Shown: in pieces, positions 1 through 7,698 of the stretch
Numbering within the stretch: position 1 is the stretch's first letter
Layout of the letters: each line of letters begins with the position of its first letter
From: Candidatus Villigracilis propinquus
GTDB taxonomy: Bacteria > Chloroflexota > Anaerolineae > Anaerolineales > Villigracilaceae
NCBI GenBank assembly: GCA_016714565.1
Contig: JADKDM010000016.1
Location: forward strand, 1-33,727
Direction of reading: 5' to 3'
Length of the DNA stretch: 33,727 nt
The notes under the pieces: generated by a model
The model's input: the letters and a program-made list of their open reading frames with translations, nothing else
Told to the model about the DNA's origin: nothing
Databases searched by the model: none
Made by a program: the position numbers and the translations under genes

Positions 1-115
1 TACCCGTTGTGTTCATCGCACATCTTAGCCTAGCGCGCAGTTGGTGCTGGATATTCGGCGTTACGACAGAAGCGACCTGAAACAGGAAGGGTGTGGAGAT
101 ATATATTATGGAAAA
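1..115. other. Left edge, no gene called
   Basis: This short edge carries no start-to-stop gene that I trust. A plus-strand reading frame open from the window edge ends at a stop near base 80 and could be the tail of an upstream gene, but it is too short to identify. Confidence 0.3.
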
Positions 116-145
116 GCGGGTCACCTTGAAATCAAGGTGACCCGC
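116..145 (-). terminator. Stem-loop terminator after the first minus-strand gene
   Basis: Near-perfect inverted repeat with arms GCGGGTCACCTTGA (116-129) and its complement (132-145). Read on the minus strand it is followed by CTTTTCC. It lies ten bases past the stop of the preceding minus-strand gene, as expected for an intrinsic terminator, although the T-tract is short. Confidence 0.65.
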
Positions 146-154
146 AACCATCGA

Positions 155-1328
155 CTATACCGGGTCGTATCTCTTCAACCCATCACGCGCGATCTCTGCC
201 AGTTCCCTGAGCGGATGGATCAGCGCCAGCGTGTAGAACACAAACGCAATGCCATAGACAATTCCCTGGCAGTTCCGCTGAAGATGCTGACCCAAACGAG
301 AACACTGCCAAGGTTACGGCGGCAGCTGCCCCCAGCATCCGCCCAACTGCGGCTTCTCATCTTTCAGGAAGAAGCGGCGGGCAATGTATGGGATGAGGGC
401 AATGCCAAATTGCAGCACCCAGCCATAAATTAAGCTTGAGGCGCGGTTGATTCGATAGGCCCGCTTCGAGGATGCCGAGCAGCAGCAATGGCGCCATCAT
501 CACGGGCAGTAAAATCCAATATAGGAAAGAGACTAGATGCCATCCGCCTGCGCCGTTCAGGTTTCCGCTTTGCTTCAGAGTGCGGATCATCGACTTCGAG
601 CAGTACGACGGTGGCAGAGATGTGCAAGACCAAACCCGCCACGGTAGGCAGACTTCCGCCCAGCCACGGGCCGAGGACAAGCCCGAACGCGCCGAGAGTC
701 ATACCCCAGAAAATATACGCGGTTGCATTTTTTAGTGGCGAGCGGTTTGCCTGTGACCATTGGGATAAAGTCCACGAGCAAACCAGCAAAGACCAGTGAC
801 ATGAAGCCCCATGAGTTGGCGTGGCTGTGCGCTTCAAGCGGCACTTTGATGTAGAGCGCACCGCTCCAGTTGAGGAATAAGCCTGTGCCGATGATGATAC
901 CGACCATCAGATGGAAAAATACCTGTGATGTAAAACTTGAGGCTGACGGGCGCATCGCCGCCACGAATGTTCCAGAGTTGAAGCATCAGCAAGAGTGCAG
1001 CAATAAAGATGAGCGTGCCGCCTGTGAAGATCATCGGGTGGTTCATGCCGCCAAAGCCAGCCACCAACGCCACCAAACCCGTGTTGAGCGTGAGCCAAAT
1101 ATCCCATCGCATGGATGGGCGTGCCTTTTTGGAAAGCGAAGCCATGAGCAATGGCAGCAGACCGAATACCACCTGCGAGAGTATCCCCAATGTAATGAAA
1201 TGAACACGAACCCAGCGCAAGGCAGGGAAGGCGCTGAAAACGCTCATGCTGACGAGTGAGGCATCTGCCGCCGCAAGCAAAGCGACGAAGGTATAAAGCA
1301 AAGTAGTGAGTAAATATGGGATTGGCAT
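155..1328 (-). CDS. Polytopic membrane protein, NnrS / heme-copper subunit I-like, frameshifted
   Basis: Joining several minus-strand frames gives about 390 residues with roughly ten hydrophobic segments, ending at the TAG at 155-157. The N-terminal part (1328 to about 930) has paired helices and a conserved-looking VHFITLG segment. The next part has EAHSHANSWGFMSLVFAG, resembling the His-rich helices of cbb3/NorB-like subunit I and NnrS-type proteins. At least four frame changes are needed (near 930, 740, 520 and 310). Each joined piece stays hydrophobic and gene-like, so sequencing indels are more likely than decay. It lies downstream of cupin and b561 in the same direction, probably in one operon. 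The exact family is uncertain, and a role in NO or heme-copper metabolism is inferred from context only. Confidence 0.55.
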
Positions 1329-1437
1329 TTTATTTTCCTTTTTTGTACACGGATCACACGGAAGTGCTCGGATTTTATTACTTTTTTAATGGGTGTCCGT
1401 GAAATCCGTGCCTTCCGTGCAAAAAGTTTTTCGTTTT
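1329..1437. repeat. Intergenic (tCCGTG)-type repeat, imperfect inverted repeat
   Basis: The spacer between b561 and the next gene contains repeated CCGTG/CACGG units in opposite orientations: CACGGATCACACGGAAG at about 1349, and CCGTGAAATCCGTGCCTTCCG at about 1397 (quoted in part). They could fold together. A similar ccttcgtg-type spacer occurs at 28042-28134, which suggests a dispersed intergenic repeat family. Confidence 0.45.
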
Positions 1438-1962
1438 TTATTTTCCATACCACATGCGCGCGAGAAGATTATCCTTGAGCATGAATTGATGATAGAGCGC
1501 CGCGCCGACATGTCAAAAGCAAGCGGCAATACAAGCAGGCACAATGAAGCCGTGCAGCATCCGTGCTGTGAAATCGAAGAAGTCTGCGGGGAGTGGGGAA
1601 CCTGAACCGCCGAAGACAATCGGCACCAGCCCAGCCTGCATCGAAAGCGACATGCCGCTGACCGCAGTCAGAAAGACCAGCAGGTACAAGGCGTAATGCA
1701 CCGCTTTACCAACCCAATCGAAGAAAGCATTGCCCGCTGTAACATGCTCAGGTTTGGGAGTTTCATGCGTGTGATGAAACGTGACGATCACAACCAGTGT
1801 AAAAATCCCCACGCCCATGTGCAACGCCAACGGCGCAAGTTTGTTCGCATCGTTGGGCAGCCCGCTCATTGATTTACCCATCACAAAGGCGGCGACCACC
1901 AAAAGCACAACCAGCCAATGCAATGGCACTTGAAAAGGATGATAGCATTTGGGAGCATTCAT
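1438..1962 (-). CDS. Cytochrome b561-type membrane protein (copy 1), one frameshift
   Basis: A prokaryotic b561/CybB-like four-helix protein. The N-terminus reads MNAPKCYHPFQVPLHWLVVL, with His residues in the first two helices (PLHW, LALHMGVG), a further His in KAVHYALYL and ARMLHGFIVP, matching heme-ligand positions in this family. It probably passes electrons through the membrane using b-type heme. The first frame stops early at about 1513. One base change restores HVGAALYHQFMLKDNLLARMWYGK, which matches the C-terminus of the second b561 at 19358-19906 almost residue for residue and ends at TAA 1438-1440. Its start overlaps the cupin stop (TAATG), so the two are translationally coupled. 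Confidence 0.8.
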
Positions 1963-2275
1963 TATTTTTCACCCTTTGCGCCAAAAAACACCACGCGTGT
2001 TTTTGCGTTCATGCCACGTTTCGCACCACTTGGCACAACGACTGTCACACCGGGTTTAATGGCGAAAGCTTTCATCATCGACGGTCATCAAGCCTTCCCC
2101 TTCGAGAAAGTGATACATCGCCGCCTCACCTAGGTGATAGGGAATTTGCCCGCCCGCCTCCAGCCCAAGGACTAACGCCTTGAACTTTGGCGTGTCAATT
2201 AAGAACTGCGGTTTTGGACCTTCTGCCGCAAAGACAGCTTTCGATTTTGTTTCTGCAAAATAGATTGTCGGACAT
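1962..2275 (-). CDS. Small cupin-domain protein (copy 1), two frameshifts
   Basis: Minus-strand translation from ATG 2275 gives a protein of about 104 residues that aligns along its whole length with the intact cupin at 18021-18344: FLIDTPKFKALV, GLEAGGQIPYH, MYHFLEGEGLMTV, IKPGVTVVVPSG, KRGMNAKTRV. Two frame changes, just after the start codon and at about 2057, break the reading frame. The single beta-barrel cupin fold is clear, with His residues around GGQIPYH and MYHFLEG that could bind metal. The usual second-motif His is replaced (VPSGAKRG). It starts 18 nt after the predicted transcription start of the palindrome-driven promoter, and its stop overlaps the b561 start. Confidence 0.78.
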
Positions 2276-2292
2276 ATCGTCTCCTTTTGATA

Positions 2293-2341
2293 TGCCCTGA
2301 CTTTACTGGAAACCCCCGCTTCACACCCCGACTTTTGTCGG
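2293..2341 (-). promoter_or_regulatory. Class II Crp/Fnr-type promoter of cupin copy 1
   Basis: Palindrome CCGAC-N4-GTCGG at 2328-2341 (extended by C/G on each side). A TAAAGT -10 box on the minus strand at 2305-2300 implies transcription start at 2293. The palindrome centre is at -41.5. There is no good -35 box, as expected for an activated promoter. The segment TAAAGTCAG to the ribosome site is nearly identical at the second cupin promoter (17955-18003). Confidence 0.75.
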
Positions 2342-2358
2342 GTTTTTCAACCCAAACA

Positions 2359-3042
2359 TTAATCTCCCTGAAGCATGGCTCGCTCCGCCAAACCTGCACG
2401 GTTCAGAATGCGGATGTGCTGTTTGTCCATCTCGATCAGCCCCGCCTTCGTCAACTCGCGGATGACGCGGCTGAGTACATCGGGCACAGTTCCCAAGTGC
2501 GCCGCCAACTCCGTCTGATTCGTCCAGCGGCGGCGTTCGATCACATCTCCCTCGGCTGAATCCAATAACAGTTTGGCAAAGCGCGCTTCAACCGTCTTCA
2601 GCGACAGATCTGCCGCGAGCGTGACCAGGTCGATGATCTTATCTGCCATGTTGCCGATGATCTGCAACGCCGTCTGCGGATATTTCATCACCACCTCTTC
2701 CAACGCATGGCGCGGAATGAGCCAAATGCCCGACTCTTCCAATGCCACCGCCGTCACAGGGTTGGGACGTTTCGCCAGCACACCGATCTCATTGAATATC
2801 TCGCCTGCATCCAAAAAACGTAAAACTTGTTCGCGTCCATCGGAAGCGGTTCGCAGGGCTTTCAAAGAACCATATTGCAGGTAATACAAATTGGACTCGG
2901 TATCGCCCTCCCAAAACACAACAGCATTGGGTGGGAAGACCTTCCACACCGCGCTGTTTACCAGAGCCGCAATGGTTTCATGATCCAGTCCGCGCAGGAA
3001 TTCAAAATCTTTCAGGCGTTTGAGAAGGATGTCGTTTTGCAT
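2359..3042 (-). CDS. Crp/Fnr-family transcription regulator (copy 1)
   Basis: 227 residues. An N-terminal cyclic-nucleotide-binding-like barrel (about 15-125; VVFWEGDTESNLYYLQYGSL, GEIFNEIGVLAKR) is followed by a dimer helix and a C-terminal winged helix (about 150-220). Its recognition helix reads LGTVPDVLSRVIREL, where DVLSR replaces the ETISR of E. coli FNR. There is no cysteine, so it cannot carry an FNR-type Fe-S cluster. A DNR/NnrR-like heme or small-molecule sensor is possible but inferred. Its ATG follows the NnrS-like gene by 3 nt, so the two form an operon. It lies just upstream of the palindrome that I assign to this family. It is closely related to the regulator at 17239-17937. 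Confidence 0.9.
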   Translation of the reverse strand: MQNDILLKRLKDFEFLRGLDHETIAALVNSAVWKVFPPNAVVFWEGDTESNLYYLQYGSLKALRTASDGREQVLRFLDAGEIFNEIGVLAKRPNPVTAVALEESGIWLIPRHALEEVVMKYPQTALQIIGNMADKIIDLVTLAADLSLKTVEARFAKLLLDSAEGDVIERRRWTNQTELAAHLGTVPDVLSRVIRELTKAGLIEMDKQHIRILNRAGLAERAMLQGD

Positions 3043-3045
3043 GGG

Positions 3046-4131
3046 TTAGGTTTTTGCCGATAAACTTTTGTGAATGGATAGCACCGTCATGCCGATGAAC
3101 AGTATGATCGCTGCCTCGTTCAATAGTCCCCCCCACATGCGTAGGGTATATAGGTTGGCATAATCTGCAATGACTCGCAGTAAAAGCGAAACATGAAGCA
3201 AACCCAGGTGGATGTAAAACGCAGGCTGGAAATTGATTGGCACGCCGAGAATGGCGGGGAATATGATGGGCGCATGACCGAAGATCATCGAGATGACGAA
3301 GCCAACGAAGACCGCGTGCAATGCCGCATCATATCTTGGACCTGCCGCCTGTGCGCCAAACACGAGGCTTAATCCACCGCCGATGCCGAGCCACACAAAA
3401 CCCAGTGCGAGGCACCAGGCAATGTAGCGTGTAAGCGGAAGTTTATGCCTAATATTTCGCCAGGCAATGTCATTACGAAGAGACCAAAGTGGGAGCAGAA
3501 GTAAACCAAGTCCGCTGAGGCGCGTGCCGAGTTGCAGGTTGAACAGCGCAAGTAAAAGCCCTGCAAAGAAAATGGCGACAATGCCGCCGAATAAAATTTG
3601 CTGTATTTTAGCTAGGCGCAAAACGCGGCTGAGTTCGAGCCTTTCGCCCGCAATGGTCAACACAAGAAACGCCATCCAGAAAAAGACGACTTGATAGAAT
3701 TGCCAGCCGAACATCCAAAGGAGATTGCCCGTCAGCCATGCGAGGGAGCCGAGGAACATGGTGACGGTGTGCAGGGCGGTTTCGCGGCGGACAATTTCTG
3801 CAAGGATGGCGACTCCGCCGAGGCTGGCAAGAGTTAGGAAGATCACCCCAAAAGGTAGATTCGGCAAAATAGTGGCAACCAACCAACCCATTCCAGAAAG
3901 AAGCGGGGCCAGGTACATCCACTTTTGATTCATTGCGACAGCGCGTTCGAGGGTGATAAGAGTCCCTAAAAATCCAGAGATCATGAGTGGGCCGTGTAGC
4001 ATGGCAAGGGAGGGAGTGATCGCGGGTAATTGCCAGCCGAGGCGCATCAGCCCTGCCCAGAGCGCGACAAGCAGAGCAAGAATAGCGAGGAAAAGAAAAG
4101 GTAGTGGGTGACGATTAGGAAATGCTTTCAT
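3046..4131 (-). CDS. NnrS-like polytopic membrane protein
   Basis: 361 intact residues with about eleven hydrophobic helices and few charged loops. Possible metal or heme-ligating His residues lie in helix contexts such as SLAMLHGPLMISGFLG, DAALHAVFVGFVISMIFGHAP and FYIHLGLLHVS. The HAVFVGFVISMIFGHAP block and the overall layout resemble the NnrS family, heme- and copper-containing proteins linked to relief of nitrosative stress, though it is somewhat shorter than typical NnrS (about 400). It ends 3 nt before a Crp/Fnr regulator and diverges from the NarX-like kinase. This supports a link to nitrogen-oxide metabolism. The assignment rests on pattern resemblance, so the family name is probable rather than certain. 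Confidence 0.6.
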   Translation of the reverse strand: MKAFPNRHPLPFLFLAILALLVALWAGLMRLGWQLPAITPSLAMLHGPLMISGFLGTLITLERAVAMNQKWMYLAPLLSGMGWLVATILPNLPFGVIFLTLASLGGVAILAEIVRRETALHTVTMFLGSLAWLTGNLLWMFGWQFYQVVFFWMAFLVLTIAGERLELSRVLRLAKIQQILFGGIVAIFFAGLLLALFNLQLGTRLSGLGLLLLPLWSLRNDIAWRNIRHKLPLTRYIAWCLALGFVWLGIGGGLSLVFGAQAAGPRYDAALHAVFVGFVISMIFGHAPIIFPAILGVPINFQPAFYIHLGLLHVSLLLRVIADYANLYTLRMWGGLLNEAAIILFIGMTVLSIHKSLSAKT

Positions 4132-4145
4132 GAGTTTATTCTACC

Positions 4146-4202
4146 GTGTGTTTGCACACATTTCTGGTGTTAGAAAATGCTCCCATGCCTTGGAGGTATA
4201 AT
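4146..4202 (+). promoter_or_regulatory. Divergent promoter region with 5-4-5 palindrome and TATAAT box
   Basis: The intergenic space between the NnrS-like gene and the sensor kinase holds GTGTG-TTTG-CACAC (4146-4159), a perfect 5-4-5 inverted repeat, and a consensus TATAAT at 4197-4202 with no good -35 box. The implied start for the kinase gene is about 4209, placing the palindrome at about -56.5. It is unlike the CCGAC palindromes in both bases and spacing, so another regulator may bind it. Confidence 0.45.
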
Positions 4203-4234
4203 TTCAAAACAATAATGTGCCGAAAAGGTTGTTT

Positions 4235-6162
4235 ATGTTAAAGAGTCTTCAAGGTAGTTTGAGCGCTTTGTTTTTTGCATTCGTTCTACTTGTGCTTACT
4301 TCCGTAGGCGCAACTTTTTGGGGCGTAAAGACTCAACAGAATGATGCTCTTATAATTAACCTTGCCGGGCGGCAAAGGATGCTGGTTCAACTTATAGTTC
4401 GGCTTGCCGTTGGGGAGCAGAGCAATGGGGGTGATGCGGGGGAAATGCTGACCGATGCTGAAAATACTTTTGATCAGACGCTTTCGGCGCTTGAGAATGG
4501 CGGGGTCACAACGTATCTGCCTGATAGCTTTGTCACCATCCCTGAGACAAAAAACCCTGAAATTTTAGAGGCATTAAGTGAAGTGCGCCAAAGCTGGGAG
4601 GATTTTCGCAAGGCCATTGATGTGATTCAATCCATGACGCAAACCGATACCGGTTATTCCCAAGCCGTTCAAGACCTTGAAGCGCTGTCAACAATCCTAG
4701 CCCGGCAAGCCGATAAAGTGGTCCGGCTGTACGAGACGGATTCCACGGCAAAGTTGAATGGTTTACGTACTATTCAAATCATTTTTCTGATCTGCGCATT
4801 ATTACTGCTCGTCATCGGCGCATGGGTGACGCGTCAGTCCGTGCTCAAACCTCTGGCGGAATTGGGAGTGGCTGCAGCGCAATTGGGTGGGAATGATTTA
4901 GAAACACCAGTGCAGGTACATGGTCCCGAGGAGATGCGAAAGTTATCTCAATCTTTTGATGGCATGCGTGTTGGGTTGAAATCCGCCCAATGGGAGTTGA
5001 TTGACCTTAACAACACACTGGAGAAACGGGTTTTTCAACGGACACGGGAATTGGAGGCGCTTAATGTCGTCAGCCAGGAAATCACTTCACGCCTTGATAT
5101 TCAGCAGGTGTTAAGTTCGGTGACGGAAAAAACCAGCGAACTTTTGAACGGAGATGTTTCGTTTTTGTGTTTGTTGGATGCTAATCAACCTTTGCTCAAA
5201 CTTCAAACCTTTAGCGGGCATGCAGATGCAGCGGTTGATGATACAACTATCATAAAAAAGCATGACCTGACAGACGCCATTCTTAACAGCAGCAGGGCTG
5301 TGGTTTGCGGTATTGATACCTGTCGTGAAGGCTGCTCGATCCTGTCTGATAAATATCGCAGCAGTCATATGGCAGCTCCTTTACGAAGCAATGATCAGAT
5401 CATTGGCGCGTTATGCGTAGGTAGCACCAGCATACAAAGATTCGGCGATGAATCCACCGATCTGCTCACCAAACTTGCAAATACAGCCGCAATAGCCCTT
5501 GAAAATGCTCGTTTGTATGAACAGGCAGAGCGTATTGCCACACTTGAAGAACGCCGCCGTATTGCGGCAGATATGCATGATGGATTGGGGCAAACATTTA
5601 GTTATCTGGGTTTGATGACAGATCAAGTTGTTGAATTGCTCTCCAACGGAAAGAATCAGGCGGCATTGGAAAGGTTGAAATTGACTCGCGAGACCATCGA
5701 AAAGGCCACAGGAAATGTGCGCAAAGCCATTAATCGTTTGATGGACGAAAATCCGATCAACTCTGAACTTTGTGGTCAGTTGCAGGATGTGGCAAAGGAG
5801 TTTTCTGCCCAAAATAGCACCATCATCGAGTGGCGCTGTGAAGCCGAGTCTCCATGCAATTGTCCCCACATGTAAACGAACAGGTTATTCATGTAGTGCG
5901 TGAAGCGTTAACCAATGCAATTTCCTATGCTCACCCAACCCAGATCATTGTGCAATTTACTAAAAGAGATCAGACTTATGAGTTGTTGGTTGCAGACAAC
6001 GGAAATGGGTTTGACTCCTCCCAACCCAGCCCGAATGGACATTTTGGCTTGCAGATCATGAAAGCAAGAGCGTTGCGAATTAACGGACAACTTGAGGTCA
6101 AATCCATACCTGGAATGGGGACACAAATTATTCTATCGTTCCCTTTGAGCAATAAGGAATAA
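4235..6162 (+). CDS. NarX-like sensor histidine kinase, one frameshift
   Basis: About 640 residues when frames are joined near 5855-5875. Order: N-terminal membrane helix, periplasmic PilJ/NarX-type sensor domain starting with a P-box-like segment (INLAGRQRMLVQ), second helix (about 180-200), HAMP, GAF-like domain (about 280-430), HisKA_3 phosphoacceptor (EERRRIAADMHDGLGQ, His near 450) and HATPase (N-box VREALTNAISYA, G1 ADNGNGFD, G2 GHFGLQIM). The P-box arrangement is that of nitrate/nitrite sensors of the NarX/NarQ family, although ligand specificity is not proved. I chose ATG 4235 because AAAAGG lies 6-8 nt upstream; a GTG at 4217 is the alternative. The regulator gene follows after 7 nt. 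Confidence 0.85.
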
Positions 6163-6169
6163 AATTCAG

Positions 6170-6828
6170 ATGAAGAAAATACGCGTTATGCTGGTGGACG
6201 ATCATGCCTTGTTTCGTGAAGGGCTTGCTGTAATTATCGGTTCTCAACCTGATATGGAAGTCGTAGGCAATGCGAACGATGGGCTTGAAGCGGTGATCAA
6301 AGCGCAGGAACTAAAGCCAGATCTGATCCTGATGGATATTCAAATGTCTACCATGGATGGGCTGGAAGCGACGCGCCAGATCAAACAATCTTTACCCGAC
6401 ACGACCATTGTGGTGCTTACTGTTCGCGATGATGATGAAAATTATTCGAGGCCCTGAAAAGCGGCGCGCAGGGATATTTATTAAGGATATTCGATCCCAT
6501 ATCATGGTGGAAATGTTGCATAGCGCCTTGAATGGTGAAGCTGCCATCACACCGTCGCTGGCAGGGCGGGTTCTTGCCGAGTTTCGGCGCATGAGTTTGA
6601 ATCAAAAAAGTGGCACTGATCTTCCAAATGAAGATAACTCGTTGACTGAGCGTGAATTGGAAGTACTGTCCCCTGGTTGCGAAAGGTGCATCGGACAGGG
6701 ATGTGGCTGAAAAATTAACTGTCAGTTTGAATACAGTCAAGACTCACATTCGCAATATCCTCTCTAAGTTGAGGGTCAACTCCCGTAGAGAGGCAGCCAA
6801 ACTAGCGCAAAGAAAAGGGCTCTTGTAA
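6170..6828 (+). CDS. NarL/FixJ-type response regulator, three indels
   Basis: A joined translation of about 219 residues. The receiver domain has the acidic pair (LVDDH), phospho-Asp (DLILMDIQ) and Thr/Lys positions (VVLTVRDDDEN; after repair SGAQGYLLKDI). The C-terminal LuxR-type HTH reads LTERELEVLSLVAKGASDRD, followed by LNTVKTHIRNILSKLRVNSR, once an extra C in the run at about 6669 is removed. Other indels lie near 6440 and in the A-run at 6472-6476. All are single-base changes in or near homopolymers, and every repaired segment is conserved. It is the cognate partner of the kinase 7 nt upstream and likely regulates the downstream reductase locus. Confidence 0.85.
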
Positions 6829-6852
6829 TAAAAAAGAACTAATTCTTTTGTG

Positions 6853-6883
6853 AAAAAGAGTGATGGAAAAATCACTCTTTTTT
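6853..6883 (+). terminator. Intrinsic terminator of the two-component operon
   Basis: Inverted repeat AAAAAGAGTGAT (6853-6864) with ATCACTCTTTTTT (6871-6883), a short loop and a T-run, located 25 nt after the response regulator stop. Confidence 0.85.
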
Positions 6884-6891
6884 CATTCCAA

Positions 6892-6907
6892 TTGTTACGC
6901 ATAACAA
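6892..6907. promoter_or_regulatory. Palindrome upstream of the reductase operon
   Basis: TTGTTA-CGCA-TAACAA is a perfect 6-4-6 inverted repeat about 80 nt upstream of the first reductase gene. The TACGCAT inside it resembles but does not match a NarL heptamer (TACYYMT). It is a candidate operator for the adjacent response regulator or for another activator. No strong -10/-35 pair follows. Confidence 0.4.
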
Positions 6908-6988
6908 ATACGCTAATCGGGATAATTAAAGTAATATGAGCGATGAAATCCAAAATTTTCGCACCTATCTTTCATGAGGAGAATCGCC

Positions 6989-7144
6989 ATGTCCGACAAA
7001 GAAAAGGAAGAACCTCAACACCCCGGTCAAAAGATATTCGACAACATCTGGCTATTGTTTGTGTTGTCGTTGTTGATCAGCACATTGATCTACAACGTGT
7101 GGGGAATTATCGACCTGTTAAATGTGCCCCCAGCCCCATATTAA
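6989..7144 (+). CDS. 51-residue single-helix membrane subunit of the heme-copper reductase
   Basis: A small gene with a good ribosome site (GAGGAGA, 6-10 nt before ATG 6989). A charged N-terminus (MSDKEKEEPQHPGQKIFDN) is followed by one hydrophobic helix (WLLFVLSLLISTLIYNVWGI) and a short tail. It precedes subunit II by 18 nt and has the size and shape of the accessory single-helix subunits found with B-type heme-copper oxidases (for example the ba3 IIa-type polypeptide). No sequence-level family can be named. Its role as a structural subunit is inferred from position. Confidence 0.75.
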   Translation: MSDKEKEEPQHPGQKIFDNIWLLFVLSLLISTLIYNVWGIIDLLNVPPAPY

Positions 7145-7162
7145 GAAATTGGAGAATGAATT

Positions 7163-7696
7163 ATGTTAGCACCTGAAAAAAATTGGTGGAAGCCCATGGG
7201 TCGTATGGAAAAGAGCTGGCTCACCGTTGCCTTTGTTTGGTGTGTCTTTCTTACGATCATGATGCCGCTTTGGTATTTCTATGGCAAGCAAAATGTGCCC
7301 ACTGAAACCTACAGAACTTCGCCCGCCGATTATGGAGCGAAGGTCAATGCTTTTGTGGAGCAGTACACCGTCGGTAAGGATGAAGCGAGCGGTTTTCCGA
7401 TTGTCGCCGCCCCTCCCGGCAGCGATGTGTACATCCGCGCCAGCACCTGGCAGTGGTATCCGATTCTGCAATTGGAAAAGGGAGAAGAATACCGCCTGCA
7501 TATCTCTTCCTTGGACTTGCAGCACGGGTTCTCCCTTCAGCCAGTCAACATCAACCTCCAGGTCATTCCCGGGTATGACTATGTTGCAACCATTACACCC
7601 ACCAGTTCGGGCGAATTCACCATCGTTTGTAATGAATATTGCTTTGTCGGCCATCACACGATGGTTGGTAAAGTGATCGTGACCGAGGAGAATTAA
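7163..7696 (+). CDS. Heme-copper reductase subunit II with CuA centre
   Basis: 177 residues: one N-terminal membrane anchor (about 20-40) and an extracytoplasmic cupredoxin domain. The binuclear CuA ligands are complete: an upstream His in DLQHGFSL and the cluster CNEYCFVGHHTM (C-x3-C-x3-H-x2-M). The short single-helix form is typical of B-family (ba3-like) subunit II rather than the longer aa3 type. It accepts electrons from a soluble or membrane donor and passes them to the hemes of subunit I. It starts 18 nt after the small subunit, and subunit I starts 2 nt after its stop, so the three form a tight operon. Confidence 0.93.
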   Translation: MLAPEKNWWKPMGRMEKSWLTVAFVWCVFLTIMMPLWYFYGKQNVPTETYRTSPADYGAKVNAFVEQYTVGKDEASGFPIVAAPPGSDVYIRASTWQWYPILQLEKGEEYRLHISSLDLQHGFSLQPVNINLQVIPGYDYVATITPTSSGEFTIVCNEYCFVGHHTMVGKVIVTEEN

Positions 7697-7698
7697 AT

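Noticed and set aside
41..433. Plus-strand open frame at the left edge
   Set aside because: It covers a hairpin and the antisense of the membrane protein at 155-1328, and its composition is not protein-like.
2328..2341. Palindrome as an intrinsic terminator of the upstream regulator gene
   Set aside because: The stem is only 5-6 bp, and the same sequence recurs at a fixed distance from -10 boxes at unrelated genes, so an operator fits better.
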